The notes beneath the pieces were generated by a model that saw only the letters and a list, made by a program, of their open reading frames with translations, had not been told where the DNA came from and did not search any database. Both the position numbers and the translations under genes were made by a program. DNA of 17,429 nucleotides from contig JAXGWH010000026.1 in NCBI GenBank assembly GCA_040773385.1, positions 1-17,429 on the forward strand, read 5' to 3'. The DNA is from Aeriscardovia sp040773385 (GTDB lineage: Bacteria > Actinomycetota > Actinomycetes > Actinomycetales > Bifidobacteriaceae). This document shows, piece by piece, positions 6,417-14,256 of the stretch. How positions within the stretch are numbered: position 1 is the first letter of the stretch; each line of letters begins with the position of its first letter.

Positions 6417-7336
6417 GGCTCGGATTCATCCTCTCGGAGACGTGGAACTCGCTGCGGCGCAACGTGGCGATGATCCTCTCCCTCACACTCGTCACGTTCA
6501 TCTCCTTTGTTTTCATCGGTGCTTCCGCGCTCATGCAGGTGCAGGTCCGGCGCGCGCAGACGCAGTGGTACGACAAGGTCGAGGTCGTCGTCTGGCTCTG
6601 CCCGGACGGCCAGAGCACCGCCGCCACCTGCGCGAGCGGGCACTCGCCGGGCCAGGCACAGATCGCCCAGATCGAGGAGACCATCAAGTCCGAGCTGCCC
6701 GACGCCGTGGCCCACACCACGTACGTGTCCAAGAAGCAGTTCTTCGACCAGACGTTCGTCAAGCAGTATCCGGGCGGTGTGTACCAGGGAAGGACCCTCA
6801 CCGCCGACGACATGCAGGCGAGTCTTCGCCTCAAGCTCAAGGACCCCACCAAATATCGCGAGGTCTCGCAGGTGCTCGCCGGCCGTGACGGTGTCGAGGA
6901 GGTGGTCGACCAGCGGCAGATCTTCGAGCCGGTCTTCACCGTGCTCAATTCGGCCACGACGGTCACGCTCGTGCTCGCCGTGGTTATGGTCGTCGTCGCC
7001 ATCCTGCTCACCAGCACGACGATCCGTATGTCCGCCGCCTCGCGGCGTGAGGAGACGCGGATCATGCGCTATGTGGGCGCGTCCAACTGGACGATCCGCA
7101 TGCCGTTCATGCTCGAGGGCGGCATCGCCTCGCTCGTCGGCTCCGGGCTGGCATGCGTGGTGCTCGCCGTCCTCGTCGATCGGTTCGTCACCCATGGCGC
7201 CGCGGACGCGTTCCGCTGGATCGATTTCATCACGGTCGGCACGGTCGGCTGGCTCTCGCCCATCCTCATCGTCGGGGCGCTGCTGCTCTCGGCCATCGCC
7301 TCCGCCGTCTCCCTCCACCGCTATCTGCGCGCGTGA
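6413..7336 (+). CDS. ftsX: Cell division protein FtsX
   Basis: Predicted 307-residue membrane partner of FtsE, which relays ATP hydrolysis to an extracytoplasmic peptidoglycan hydrolase. It has the family layout: cytosolic N-terminus, transmembrane helix about 19-41, an extracellular domain about 42-182 containing Cys63 and Cys73 (a possible disulfide), then helices about 183-204, 236-255 and 279-300 of the FtsX/MacB permease domain. The cytosolic loop SRREETRIMRYVGAS between helices 2 and 3 is typical of the family and contacts FtsE. GGGAGG (6401-6406) precedes ATG 6413, and the ATGA overlap with ftsE implies translational coupling and fixed stoichiometry. The next gene encodes a coiled-coil CHAP hydrolase, the expected client. 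Confidence 0.95.
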   Translation: MRLGFILSETWNSLRRNVAMILSLTLVTFISFVFIGASALMQVQVRRAQTQWYDKVEVVVWLCPDGQSTAATCASGHSPGQAQIAQIEETIKSELPDAVAHTTYVSKKQFFDQTFVKQYPGGVYQGRTLTADDMQASLRLKLKDPTKYREVSQVLAGRDGVEEVVDQRQIFEPVFTVLNSATTVTLVLAVVMVVVAILLTSTTIRMSAASRREETRIMRYVGASNWTIRMPFMLEGGIASLVGSGLACVVLAVLVDRFVTHGAADAFRWIDFITVGTVGWLSPILIVGALLLSAIASAVSLHRYLRA

Positions 7337-7364
7337 GGCGGCCGCCCCTCAGGACACGGTCTCT

Positions 7365-7401
7365 CTCGGCAGAACCTCGGCAGACCGGTAGGATAGAAAA
7401 G
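7365..7401 (+). promoter_or_regulatory. Putative promoter of the CHAP hydrolase gene with a direct repeat
   Basis: TAGGAT (7389-7394) fits a -10 box and is followed by seven bases before ATG 7402, the same geometry as at prfB. Just upstream CTCGGCAGA occurs twice (7365-7373 and 7376-7384), 11 bases apart, about one helical turn, overlapping the expected -35 position. This could be an activator or repressor site. Confidence 0.45.
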
Positions 7402-8829
7402 ATGTTTGTCACGAAAGGTCACGATATGCGCATGTTCCCGCACAGGAAGGCCGGTACGACCGAGCTGGCGGTCGACGGCCGGGAATGCCGTCATCGTAGG
7501 CTCCCTGCGGTCCTCGTGGTCGCGGCGCTGTCCTTCTCGGCCCTTGCCGGGGTGATGGTCCTGGCACCGGTCGAACCCGCGGCCGCCGTCACAGCCGGCC
7601 AGATCCAGTCCGCGCGTAATCAGGCTGCGGCCAGCCGTGCTCGCGAGGCCCAGCTCAAGAGCCAGCTCGCCGGCGTGAGTTCCAGCCTTGCTGACAAGAT
7701 CCTCGAGCTGGACGATCTGACGAACAACCAGATCCCTGCCGCGCAGGAGGCCGCCTCAAAGGCCCAGGCCGACGCGCAGGACGCCTCGGACGCCGCCTCC
7801 GCCGCCGGTGACCGCCTGAGCGCCGCGCAGAAGGATCTCGCCGATCTGCAGCAGCAGATCAAGCAGACGGGCAAGGATTATGACGATGCGCATGCCGCTG
7901 TGGCCGAGGTGGCGCGCGACTCCATGCACGGCTCCTCCGCAGGGGACGCCATGTCGATCCTCATCGGTGCCAAGTCGACGTCCCAGTTCATCTCCTCGAT
8001 GCAGTCCTCGGCGGCCGTGGCACGCTCGGAGTCGGCGCAGGCCGACCATTCGGCCAACCTGCTCTCCCTCTCGGAGAACCGCGAGGACCGTCTGGACGCC
8101 ATCCGACAGCGCGTCGCCACGCTCAAGCAGGAGGCCGACCAGCGCGCCGCCTCTGCCAAGCAGGCGTCGGATGATGCGGCCGCCAAACAGGCACAGCTCG
8201 CCCAGCTGCGCGAGCAGGGCGATGCCGAACGGACCCAGCTCGAGTCGCAGAAGTCCCAGCTCAGCAGCGCGGCGGCGCAGCAGGCGCTGCAGTCCGTCGC
8301 CCTTGCCTCGCAGATCGACTCGCTCAACCAGCAGTATGCGGCGCAGCAGGCGGCCGCGGCCCGCAACGCCGCGGCGTATGCCTCGCAGGGCCAGTCGACC
8401 GCCCGGCCGAGCACCCGGTCGCGCCCTTCGAGCGGTGGCGGCTCCTGGTCCTCATCGGGCGGTTCGTCCTCAGGCGGCTACAGCGGTGGTTCCACCTCCG
8501 GCAACGCCTACCCGTGGGGCCAGTGCACCTGGTGGGCATGCCAGCGCCGCCACCAGCTTGGCCTGTGGTGCGCGAACTATATGGGCAACGCGGCGCAGTG
8601 GCCCGGCTCGGCGCGTGCCGCCGGCCGGTCCGTCTCCGGCGTCCCCTCGGTCCACGCGATCGTCGTCTTCCAGCCGGGCCAGTACGGCGCGGCCGCCTAT
8701 TACGGCCATGTCGGCGTGGTCGAGAGCGTGGGCAACGGGACGATCACCTTCTCCGAGTCCAACGCCCGCGGCCTCGGTGTGATCTCCTATCGCACCGTCC
8801 CCTCGGCCGGCCTGACCTACATCCAGTGA
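7402..8829 (+). CDS. Secreted coiled-coil CHAP-domain peptidoglycan hydrolase (PcsB-like)
   Basis: Predicted 475-residue exported cell-wall hydrolase, probably activated by FtsEX to split septal peptidoglycan. Order of parts: basic N-terminus, hydrophobic signal segment about 34-59 (VLVVAALSFSALAGVMVLA) with a likely AxA cleavage site, a long Ala/Gln/Ser-rich coiled coil to about residue 325, a Ser/Gly linker (SSGGGSWSSSGGSSSGG), and a C-terminal CHAP domain. Catalytic candidates are Cys375 (WGQCTWWA), His436 (YYGHVGVV) and Glu452/Asn454 (FSESN). CHAP domains act as amidases or endopeptidases; which is not decidable here. The coiled coil plus CHAP layout and position after ftsX match Streptococcus PcsB. 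The start is ATG 7402, consistent with a leaderless message; ATG 7426 with AAAGG (7414-7418) before it is a real alternative and would shorten the protein by eight residues. Confidence 0.9.
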   Translation: MFVTKGHDMRMFPHRKAGTTELAVDGRECRHRRLPAVLVVAALSFSALAGVMVLAPVEPAAAVTAGQIQSARNQAAASRAREAQLKSQLAGVSSSLADKILELDDLTNNQIPAAQEAASKAQADAQDASDAASAAGDRLSAAQKDLADLQQQIKQTGKDYDDAHAAVAEVARDSMHGSSAGDAMSILIGAKSTSQFISSMQSSAAVARSESAQADHSANLLSLSENREDRLDAIRQRVATLKQEADQRAASAKQASDDAAAKQAQLAQLREQGDAERTQLESQKSQLSSAAAQQALQSVALASQIDSLNQQYAAQQAAAARNAAAYASQGQSTARPSTRSRPSSGGGSWSSSGGSSSGGYSGGSTSGNAYPWGQCTWWACQRRHQLGLWCANYMGNAAQWPGSARAAGRSVSGVPSVHAIVVFQPGQYGAAAYYGHVGVVESVGNGTITFSESNARGLGVISYRTVPSAGLTYIQ

Positions 8830-8914
8830 GGCAGACCGTCCGCTGATCGCCCGCCGGACCGTGTGAAAAGGCGGACAGACCGATTGACAGACAGAGCAGA
8901 CAGAGAAAGAACCG

Positions 8915-9427
8915 ATGGCTGCACAGAAGAACGATGACACGGGCTCGCTCATCGCGCGCAACCGCCGTGCCCGCCACGACTACGAGATCCTCGACCGTTA
9001 TGAGGCGGGGATCGCGCTGACCGGCACGGAGGTCAAATCGCTGCGCGAGGGCCACGCCTCCATCGCCCAGGCCTTCATCGACATCGACAAGACCGGCGAG
9101 GTGTGGCTCGATGACGCCAACATCCCCGAATATCTCGACGGCACGTGGACGAACCATGCTCCCAAGCGCCGTCGCAAGCTTTTGCTGCACAGGCGGCAGA
9201 TCGACAAGCTCATCCGCGGCTCCGAGGCGAAAGGCTTCACCATCATCCCGCTCAGCTTCTATTTCAACGAGGACGGGCGCGTGAAGGTGGAGATCGCCCT
9301 CGCCCGGGGCAAGAAAGAATACGACAAACGTGCCACACTCAAGGCCGACGAGGCCCGGCGCGAGATGCAGCGCGCACTGCGCGCGCGCAACATGCGTGAC
9401 TGGGGCGGCCGGGGACGCGCTTTCTGA
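8915..9427 (+). CDS. smpB: SsrA-binding protein SmpB
   Basis: Predicted 170-residue RNA-binding protein that brings tmRNA (SsrA) to stalled ribosomes for trans-translation. The sequence is typical throughout: N-terminal NRRARHDYEILDRYEAGI, the TGTEVKSLREG block, and the basic IALARGKKEYDKR segment leading into the C-terminal tail that mimics the missing mRNA. Length is slightly above the usual 155-160. ATG 8915 follows a purine-rich GAGAAAGA. It sits 85 bases after the CHAP gene and 11 bases before glmS. The tmRNA gene itself was not found in this window. prfB and smpB near each other place two ribosome release functions in one neighbourhood. Confidence 0.95.
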   Translation: MAAQKNDDTGSLIARNRRARHDYEILDRYEAGIALTGTEVKSLREGHASIAQAFIDIDKTGEVWLDDANIPEYLDGTWTNHAPKRRRKLLLHRRQIDKLIRGSEAKGFTIIPLSFYFNEDGRVKVEIALARGKKEYDKRATLKADEARREMQRALRARNMRDWGGRGRAF

Positions 9428-9438
9428 CAGGAGGAACT

Positions 9439-11322
9439 ATGTGCGGAATCGTCGGATACTCCGGCAAAACGGTGTGCGGCAAGCCGCTCGAGGTGTGCAT
9501 GCAGGGCCTCAAGCGGCTCGAGTACCGCGGCTATGACTCCGCGGGCGTCGCGCTCGTCGCCCCCGGCATGGACCGGGTCGCCTACGCCAAGAAGGCCGGA
9601 CGGCTCTCGAACCTCGCCGCGTATATCAGGCGCCACCCGCTGCCCGATGCGCTCGCCGGCATCGGCCACACGCGCTGGGCCACCAACGGCGAGCCGAGCG
9701 ACGTCAACGCCCACCCGCACATCAGCGAGGACGGGCGCATCGCCCTCATCCACAACGGCATCATCGAGAACGCCGGCAAGCTCAAGTTCGACCTGCAGTC
9801 AGAGGGCTACAGCTTCGTCTCCGACACCGACACCGAGGTGGCCGCCAAGCTGCTCGGCAAGATCGCCGACAAGATCATCGCGGAGACCGGGAAACCGGAT
9901 CTGTTCTCCGCCTGCCGCCGCATGGCCAAGATGCTCGAGGGCACCTTCACCATCCTCGCCGTCGATGTGCGCGAGCCGGGCGTGGTGGTCGGCATGCGCC
10001 ACGATTCCCCGCTCGTCGTGGGCGTCGGCACGGACGAGGCGTTCCTCGGCTCCGATGTGACCGCCTTCGTCGACTACACGCGCGAGGCCATCGAGCTCGG
10101 CCAGGACCAGGCCGTGCGGATCGAGGGCGGCGATATCACCATCACCGATTTCGACGGCAGCCCGGTGGACGACCATCATTTCACCGTCGACTGGGACGCC
10201 TCCGCCGCGGAGAAGGGCGGCTGGCCCAGCTTCATGGACAAGGAGATCCACGAGGACCCCACCGCCGTGAGCGAGACGCTCATGGGCCGCTTCGGCCTCC
10301 AGGGCCGCATCAAGCTCGACGAGCTGCATGTTGACGAGGACGTGCTGCGCCAGATCGACAAGATCATCGTCGTGGCATGCGGCACCGCCTCGTACGCCGG
10401 GCTCGTGGCCAAATACGCCATCGAGCACTGGGTGAGGATCCCCGTGGAGGTGGAGCTCGCCCACGAGTTCCGCTACCGCGACCCGATCCTCACACCGCGC
10501 ACCCTCGTGGTCGCCGTCTCCCAGTCCGGCGAGACGATGGACACGCTCATGGCCGTCCGCCACGCGCGCGAGCAGGGCAGCAAGGTGCTCGCCATCTGCA
10601 ACACGCAGGGATCGTCCATCCCGCGCGAGTCCGACGCCGTGCTCTACACGCACGCCGGCCCCGAGGTGGCCGTGGCCTCCACCAAGGCGTTCGTCGCCCA
10701 GATCGCCGCCGCCTATCTGCTCGGTCTTTATCTGGCCCAGATCAAGGGCGTCATGTACCACGACGAGATCCAGCTGCAGCTGAGCGAGCTGCGGGCCATG
10801 CCCAAGAAAATCCAGTGGGTGCTCGACAACGACGACGATCTCATCAAGGCGACCGCCACAAAGCTCGTTGACAGGAACGGCTTCCATTTTCTGGGCCGGC
10901 ACGTGGGCTACCCGGTGGCGCTCGAAGGGGCGCTCAAGCTCAAGGAGATCGCCTACACGTTCTCCGAGGGCTACGCGGCAGGCGAGCTCAAACACGGGCC
11001 GATCGCCCTCATCCAGGAGGGCACGCCGGTGGTCGTCATCGTCCCCTCGGCCCGCAACCGCAACATCCTGCACTCCAAGGTGATCTCCACCATCGAGGAG
11101 GTCAAGGCGCGTGGCGCGTACACGGTGGCCGTGGCCGAGCAGGGCGACCCGGACGCCTCGCGCTATGCGGACGTGGTGTTCGAGGTGCCCGCCTGCCCGA
11201 CGCTCATGAGCCCGCTCGTCGATGTGGTGCCGCTGCAGCTGTTCGCCATGTATATGGCCGAGGCGAAGGGCAACGATGTGGACAAGCCGCGCAACCTCGC
11301 CAAGTCGGTGACGGTAGAGTGA
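9439..11322 (+). CDS. glmS: Glutamine--fructose-6-phosphate aminotransferase (isomerizing)
   Basis: Predicted 627-residue cytosolic enzyme making glucosamine-6-phosphate from fructose-6-phosphate and glutamine, the entry step to UDP-GlcNAc and peptidoglycan. The N-terminal glutaminase (class II, Ntn type) begins MCGIVGYSG, so Cys2 becomes the nucleophile after Met removal; RLEYRGYDSAG and GHTRWATNG blocks follow. The C-terminal half holds two SIS sugar-isomerase domains, with SQSGET at 361-366, EVAVASTKAF, the LKHGPIALI segment, and the invariant C-terminus PRNLAKSVTVE. Length is close to the 609 of Escherichia coli GlmS. A strong GGAGG lies just before ATG 9439. No glmS ribozyme is possible in the 11-base spacer from smpB. 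A short tandem repeat begins three bases after the stop. Confidence 0.97.
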   Translation: MCGIVGYSGKTVCGKPLEVCMQGLKRLEYRGYDSAGVALVAPGMDRVAYAKKAGRLSNLAAYIRRHPLPDALAGIGHTRWATNGEPSDVNAHPHISEDGRIALIHNGIIENAGKLKFDLQSEGYSFVSDTDTEVAAKLLGKIADKIIAETGKPDLFSACRRMAKMLEGTFTILAVDVREPGVVVGMRHDSPLVVGVGTDEAFLGSDVTAFVDYTREAIELGQDQAVRIEGGDITITDFDGSPVDDHHFTVDWDASAAEKGGWPSFMDKEIHEDPTAVSETLMGRFGLQGRIKLDELHVDEDVLRQIDKIIVVACGTASYAGLVAKYAIEHWVRIPVEVELAHEFRYRDPILTPRTLVVAVSQSGETMDTLMAVRHAREQGSKVLAICNTQGSSIPRESDAVLYTHAGPEVAVASTKAFVAQIAAAYLLGLYLAQIKGVMYHDEIQLQLSELRAMPKKIQWVLDNDDDLIKATATKLVDRNGFHFLGRHVGYPVALEGALKLKEIAYTFSEGYAAGELKHGPIALIQEGTPVVVIVPSARNRNILHSKVISTIEEVKARGAYTVAVAEQGDPDASRYADVVFEVPACPTLMSPLVDVVPLQLFAMYMAEAKGNDVDKPRNLAKSVTVE

Positions 11323-11324
11323 CG

Positions 11325-11366
11325 ATCGGTAATCGGTAATCGGTAATCGGTAATCGGTAAATCGGT
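11325..11366. repeat. 7-bp tandem repeat after glmS
   Basis: Five perfect head-to-tail copies of ATCGGTA occupy 11325-11359, followed by a degenerate AATCGGT to 11366. The array is flanked by the direct repeat TCGGTGACGG: once in the end of glmS (11305-11314) and once after the array (11362-11371). This pattern suggests slippage expansion from the glmS 3' end. A microsatellite of this kind can vary in copy number between strains. Confidence 0.9.
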
Positions 11367-11419
11367 GACGGCGCGGCCAGTCCGGTCCGGCGGATCGTGC
11401 GATCGGTCCGTGTCGATCC

Positions 11420-11456
11420 ATGCAGGACAAGGGATCCATGTCCGTCAAGGGATCCA
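11420..11456 (+). repeat. Duplicated start-region unit before nnrD
   Basis: CAAGGGATCCA occurs at 11428-11438 and 11446-11456, an 18-base period. ATG 11438 with AAGGGA in front and the words ATGTCCGTC (11438) and ATGTCGGTC (11477) make two similar potential translation starts in the same frame. The downstream one has the better Shine-Dalgarno sequence, AAGGAGG. Confidence 0.6.
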
Positions 11457-11476
11457 CGCAAGGCAAGGAGGACGGC

Positions 11477-13426
11477 ATGTCGGTCCGTTTCAGGCTGCGC
11501 GAGGCGGCGGGGATGCTGCATCCTCCCACCTCGCAGGACTCCAAGTACACGCGCGGGGTCGTCGGCCTCATGACCGGCTCGGAGCGCTATCCGGGCGCGG
11601 GCGTTCTGTCCGCCAGCGCCGCCCTGCGTGCGGGGGCCGGCTATGTGCGCTATGTCGGGCCGGATGAGGTGGCACGTCTTCTGCTCGCACGGCATCCTGA
11701 GGCGGTCATCGGCCGTGGTCGCGCCGACTGCTGGGTGATCGGTTCCGGTCTGCCGGGTCTGGGGACCGGGGCGCGTGCCGACCAGATGCGTGCGCTGCTT
11801 GATCCCGCGGCGCTGCTCGGCGGTGACGCCGATGTGGCGGATCTGCTCGAGGGGCTCGAACCGTCCGGCGCGGTAGACGGGGCGTCGGCCCCGGCGATCC
11901 GTGTGGTGGACGCCGGTGCGCTCGTCGATTTCGGTGCCCTCGTGCTCGCCGCGCGCAGACGCGGTCTCGGACCGGAGGACGTCGACCATCGCCCCGGGAG
12001 CGAGGAAGGTGCCGGCGATGGCCATGGGGGCGGAGACGGTGATCATTCTGCTTCCTCTGATTTTTCTGATTCTGTTCATTCTTCTGATTCTGTTGATTCT
12101 TCTGTCGGACACCCCGATGACCGACTGAGCCCGGATGGTTCCGTGCGGGCGGACGAGGCCGGGCAGGCCGTGGAGGAGGAGAGGACGGCGCACCGCACGG
12201 CGTCACGGGCCGGCCAGCGTGGCCGGGACGGCAGGATTCGGGCGGTCTCACCGGCGAGGCTGACGCCCGCCGTGCGGTGGGAAGGTTTCTCCCCGTTCCC
12301 CGACCCGTTGAACCCGCTTATCAACCGCGGGACGTCGGACCGGCAGGACGGGCGCGGTCGTGGCGCCTCGCCGCTCGATCCCGCCGCGTTCTGGCAGACA
12401 CCACGAAACGAGGCGTCGGCCCTGTCGCGGAAGGCGTCGGAAGAACAAGGACACGCGCAGGATTCTGCACGGCATGCCCCGCACGGGGATGTGCGGCAGC
12501 GCACGCCGGAGCGGAACACGGCGGCGGACGGCCACGGCCAAAAACAGGAGCAGGGCCACGGAGACCGCGCCTCGCGCTCAGAGCTGCAGCGCCGGCTGGC
12601 GGACGCCCGCCGCGGCCATTCCCATCCTCTGCCCGGCGTGCTCGCCGGCAATATGGTCGGCGTCTCCAGTAAGGGGACGGACACGGCCATCGGCTTCGGC
12701 ACGGGTCGGACGGACCGGACGATCATGACAGGTCGGACGAGCCGGACGGGCAGGACTGCGGCGACAGTCCGGCGGACCGGCTATGGCCGATCCGGGGGAG
12801 GCGTTCCGGCCGGCGCGGTGAGGACGGCCGGCAGGGACCGGCGGACGGCGAGGCGCGGGACCGGCAACCGCAAGCTCTATGTCATCACCCCGCACACCGG
12901 CGAGCTTGCCCGGCTCATGTCGTCCCTCAGCGAAGGGGCCGTCAACCGCGGCGAGATCGAGTCCGACCGGCGCGGCTGGGCGCAGAAGGCGGCCGACCGT
13001 CTCGGCTGTGTGGTCGTGCTCAAGGGCGCGCATACCTACGTCGCCGCGCCGGGTGCCGCGCTGCTCGAGGTCGTCGCACCCACCTACTGGCTTTCCACAG
13101 CCGGCACGGGGGACGTGCTCGCCGGCACGCTCGGCACCGTCCTGGCCCAGCTGCACGGGGACATCGTCGACGGCCGCACCGACCTGCAGCACGCCGTGGC
13201 GCTCGGCGTCTATCTGCACGGTTATGCCGGCGGGATCGCCTCCGGTGTGATCCCTGCCGTCTGCCCGCATCCGCTCACCTCCGAGCCTTTGGGCATGGCG
13301 GGCGGCTCCGAGCTCATGGGGCACCCGCTGCTGGCCATGGACGTGGCCTCGGCGCTGCCTTCCGCGGTCCATGCCGTCCTCGAGGCGGCGGGGTCGATGG
13401 GCCCGGCGCTGCCGCCCCGCCGCTGA
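11477..13426 (+). CDS. nnrD: ADP-dependent NAD(P)H-hydrate dehydratase with large low-complexity insertion
   Basis: Predicted 649-residue metabolite-repair enzyme that uses ADP to dehydrate damaged NAD(P)HX back to NAD(P)H; it belongs to the ribokinase-like YjeF C-terminal family. The N-terminal part (1-165) carries KYTRGVVGLMTGSERYPGAG, AALRAGAGYVR and RVVDAGALVDFG; the C-terminal part (466-649) carries KLYVITPHTGELARLM and the nucleotide/catalytic loop STAGTGDVLAG with Asp546. In ordinary members these parts are separated by a few residues and the whole protein is about 280-300 long. Here about 300 hydrophilic residues (about 165-463), rich in Arg, Gly, Ser, Asp and Thr, are inserted in frame. 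The epimerase domain (YjeF_N) is absent, so it is a stand-alone dehydratase. ATG 11477 follows AAGGAGG (11465-11471); starts at 11438 or 11420 are possible. The stop overlaps the next start by one base (TGATG). Confidence 0.9.
   Translation: MSVRFRLREAAGMLHPPTSQDSKYTRGVVGLMTGSERYPGAGVLSASAALRAGAGYVRYVGPDEVARLLLARHPEAVIGRGRADCWVIGSGLPGLGTGARADQMRALLDPAALLGGDADVADLLEGLEPSGAVDGASAPAIRVVDAGALVDFGALVLAARRRGLGPEDVDHRPGSEEGAGDGHGGGDGDHSASSDFSDSVHSSDSVDSSVGHPDDRLSPDGSVRADEAGQAVEEERTAHRTASRAGQRGRDGRIRAVSPARLTPAVRWEGFSPFPDPLNPLINRGTSDRQDGRGRGASPLDPAAFWQTPRNEASALSRKASEEQGHAQDSARHAPHGDVRQRTPERNTAADGHGQKQEQGHGDRASRSELQRRLADARRGHSHPLPGVLAGNMVGVSSKGTDTAIGFGTGRTDRTIMTGRTSRTGRTAATVRRTGYGRSGGGVPAGAVRTAGRDRRTARRGTGNRKLYVITPHTGELARLMSSLSEGAVNRGEIESDRRGWAQKAADRLGCVVVLKGAHTYVAAPGAALLEVVAPTYWLSTAGTGDVLAGTLGTVLAQLHGDIVDGRTDLQHAVALGVYLHGYAGGIASGVIPAVCPHPLTSEPLGMAGGSELMGHPLLAMDVASALPSAVHAVLEAAGSMGPALPPRR
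12058..12105. repeat. 18-bp tandem repeat inside the nnrD insertion
   Basis: Two 18-base units, TGATTTTTCTGATTCTGT (12058-12075) and TCATTCTTCTGATTCTGT (12076-12093), and a third partial unit (12094-12105) stand in tandem. In the nnrD frame they encode a six-residue repeat of the type S-D-S-V-H/D-S. The block is visibly T-rich against the GC-rich surroundings. Confidence 0.85.
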
Positions 13427-14160
13427 TGGCCGCCGTGCCGACGCCCGCCCGTCATCGCTTTGTGACCGACGAGCCGGACATCCCCTTCGACTGCCCGGTG
13501 GTCTACGAGGATGCGCGGGTCCTCGTGGTCGACAAGCCCCACTTCCTCGCCACCACCCCGCGGGGCATGTGGTACCGCCAGTCCGTCGTCATACGGCTGC
13601 GCACCGACCTCGGAGAGCCGGAGATCAGCCCGGCCAACCGTCTGGACCGCCAGACCGCCGGGCTCGTGCTGCTCACACGGCACCGTCAGGATCGCGGCGC
13701 CTACCAGAGCCTGTTCGAGCGCCACGAGGTGCGGAAGATGTATGAGTGCCTCGCCCCGGCACCGCGGGCCGGTATGGTCTTTCCCATGCTCGTGCGCTCG
13801 CGTGTCGTCAAGACGGTCGGTGTGCTGCAGGCCAGGATCGTGCCGGGGGAGACGAACGCGGTGACGGAGATCGCACTCAAAGATCCTGCCGATCTGACCG
13901 ACCGGGACAAGGCCGCGCTCGCCGTCCATCCCGGTACCGCGGTCTACCGGCTCTTCCCGAGGACCGGCAAGACACACCAGCTGCGCGTGCAGATGAACGC
14001 CCTCGGACTGCCCATTGAGGGCGACGAGCTGTATCCGCGGGTGCGCACCCGGGCATATGACGATTTCTCGATGCCGTTGCATCTTGTGGCGCGTCGGCTG
14101 GGGTTCACCGACCCGTTCACGGGGCAGGAGCGGGTGTTCGTGTCGTCACAGTCTGTCTAG
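13426..14160 (+). CDS. RluA-family rRNA/tRNA pseudouridine synthase
   Basis: Predicted 244-residue enzyme that isomerises uridine to pseudouridine in structured RNA; target RNA not determinable from sequence. Family motifs are in order: VVYEDARVLVVDKPHFLATT (motif I region), the catalytic block NRLDRQTAGLVLLT with Asp74, the KMYECLAP strand, and TGKTHQLRVQM with HQLR at 184-187. The N-terminal S4 RNA-binding domain of RluC/RluD is missing, so it resembles the shorter RluA-type proteins. It has no Shine-Dalgarno sequence; ATG 13426 shares its first base with the nnrD stop codon, so it is probably translated by reinitiation after nnrD. An earlier start is not supported. Confidence 0.9.
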   Translation: MAAVPTPARHRFVTDEPDIPFDCPVVYEDARVLVVDKPHFLATTPRGMWYRQSVVIRLRTDLGEPEISPANRLDRQTAGLVLLTRHRQDRGAYQSLFERHEVRKMYECLAPAPRAGMVFPMLVRSRVVKTVGVLQARIVPGETNAVTEIALKDPADLTDRDKAALAVHPGTAVYRLFPRTGKTHQLRVQMNALGLPIEGDELYPRVRTRAYDDFSMPLHLVARRLGFTDPFTGQERVFVSSQSV

Positions 14161-14178
14161 ACTGATCTGTTCTGTTGG

Positions 14179-14195
14179 TCGACCGTTGCGGTCGA
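14179..14195. other. Perfect 7-bp stem-loop before the metal-binding protein gene
   Basis: TCGACCG (14179-14185) and CGGTCGA (14189-14195) form a perfect stem with a three-base loop TTG, 19 bases after the pseudouridine synthase stop. No T-run follows, so it may be a weak terminator or an operator. It shows no obvious resemblance to a Zur or DtxR/MntR box. Confidence 0.4.
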
Positions 14196-14256
14196 GATGA
14201 TCGATATTCGTGTGTCTGTGTCTGATACGGGTGACGGGAAGGACAGGGAGGACGAC

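Noticed and set aside
8884..8889. Perfect TTGACA -35 box upstream of smpB
   Set aside because: No -10 like sequence follows at 16-18 bases (the region is purine-rich without T), so a promoter is not supported.
9799..11571. 590-residue minus-strand open frame across glmS, including a repeated ITDYRLP peptide
   Set aside because: The peptide repeat is just the ATCGGTA array read antisense; the rest is a shadow of glmS.
11901..12128. Shifted-frame ORF in nnrD encoding a very hydrophobic Leu/Ile helix
   Set aside because: The hydrophobic run comes from the T-rich tandem repeat in another frame; no ribosome binding site and fully inside nnrD.
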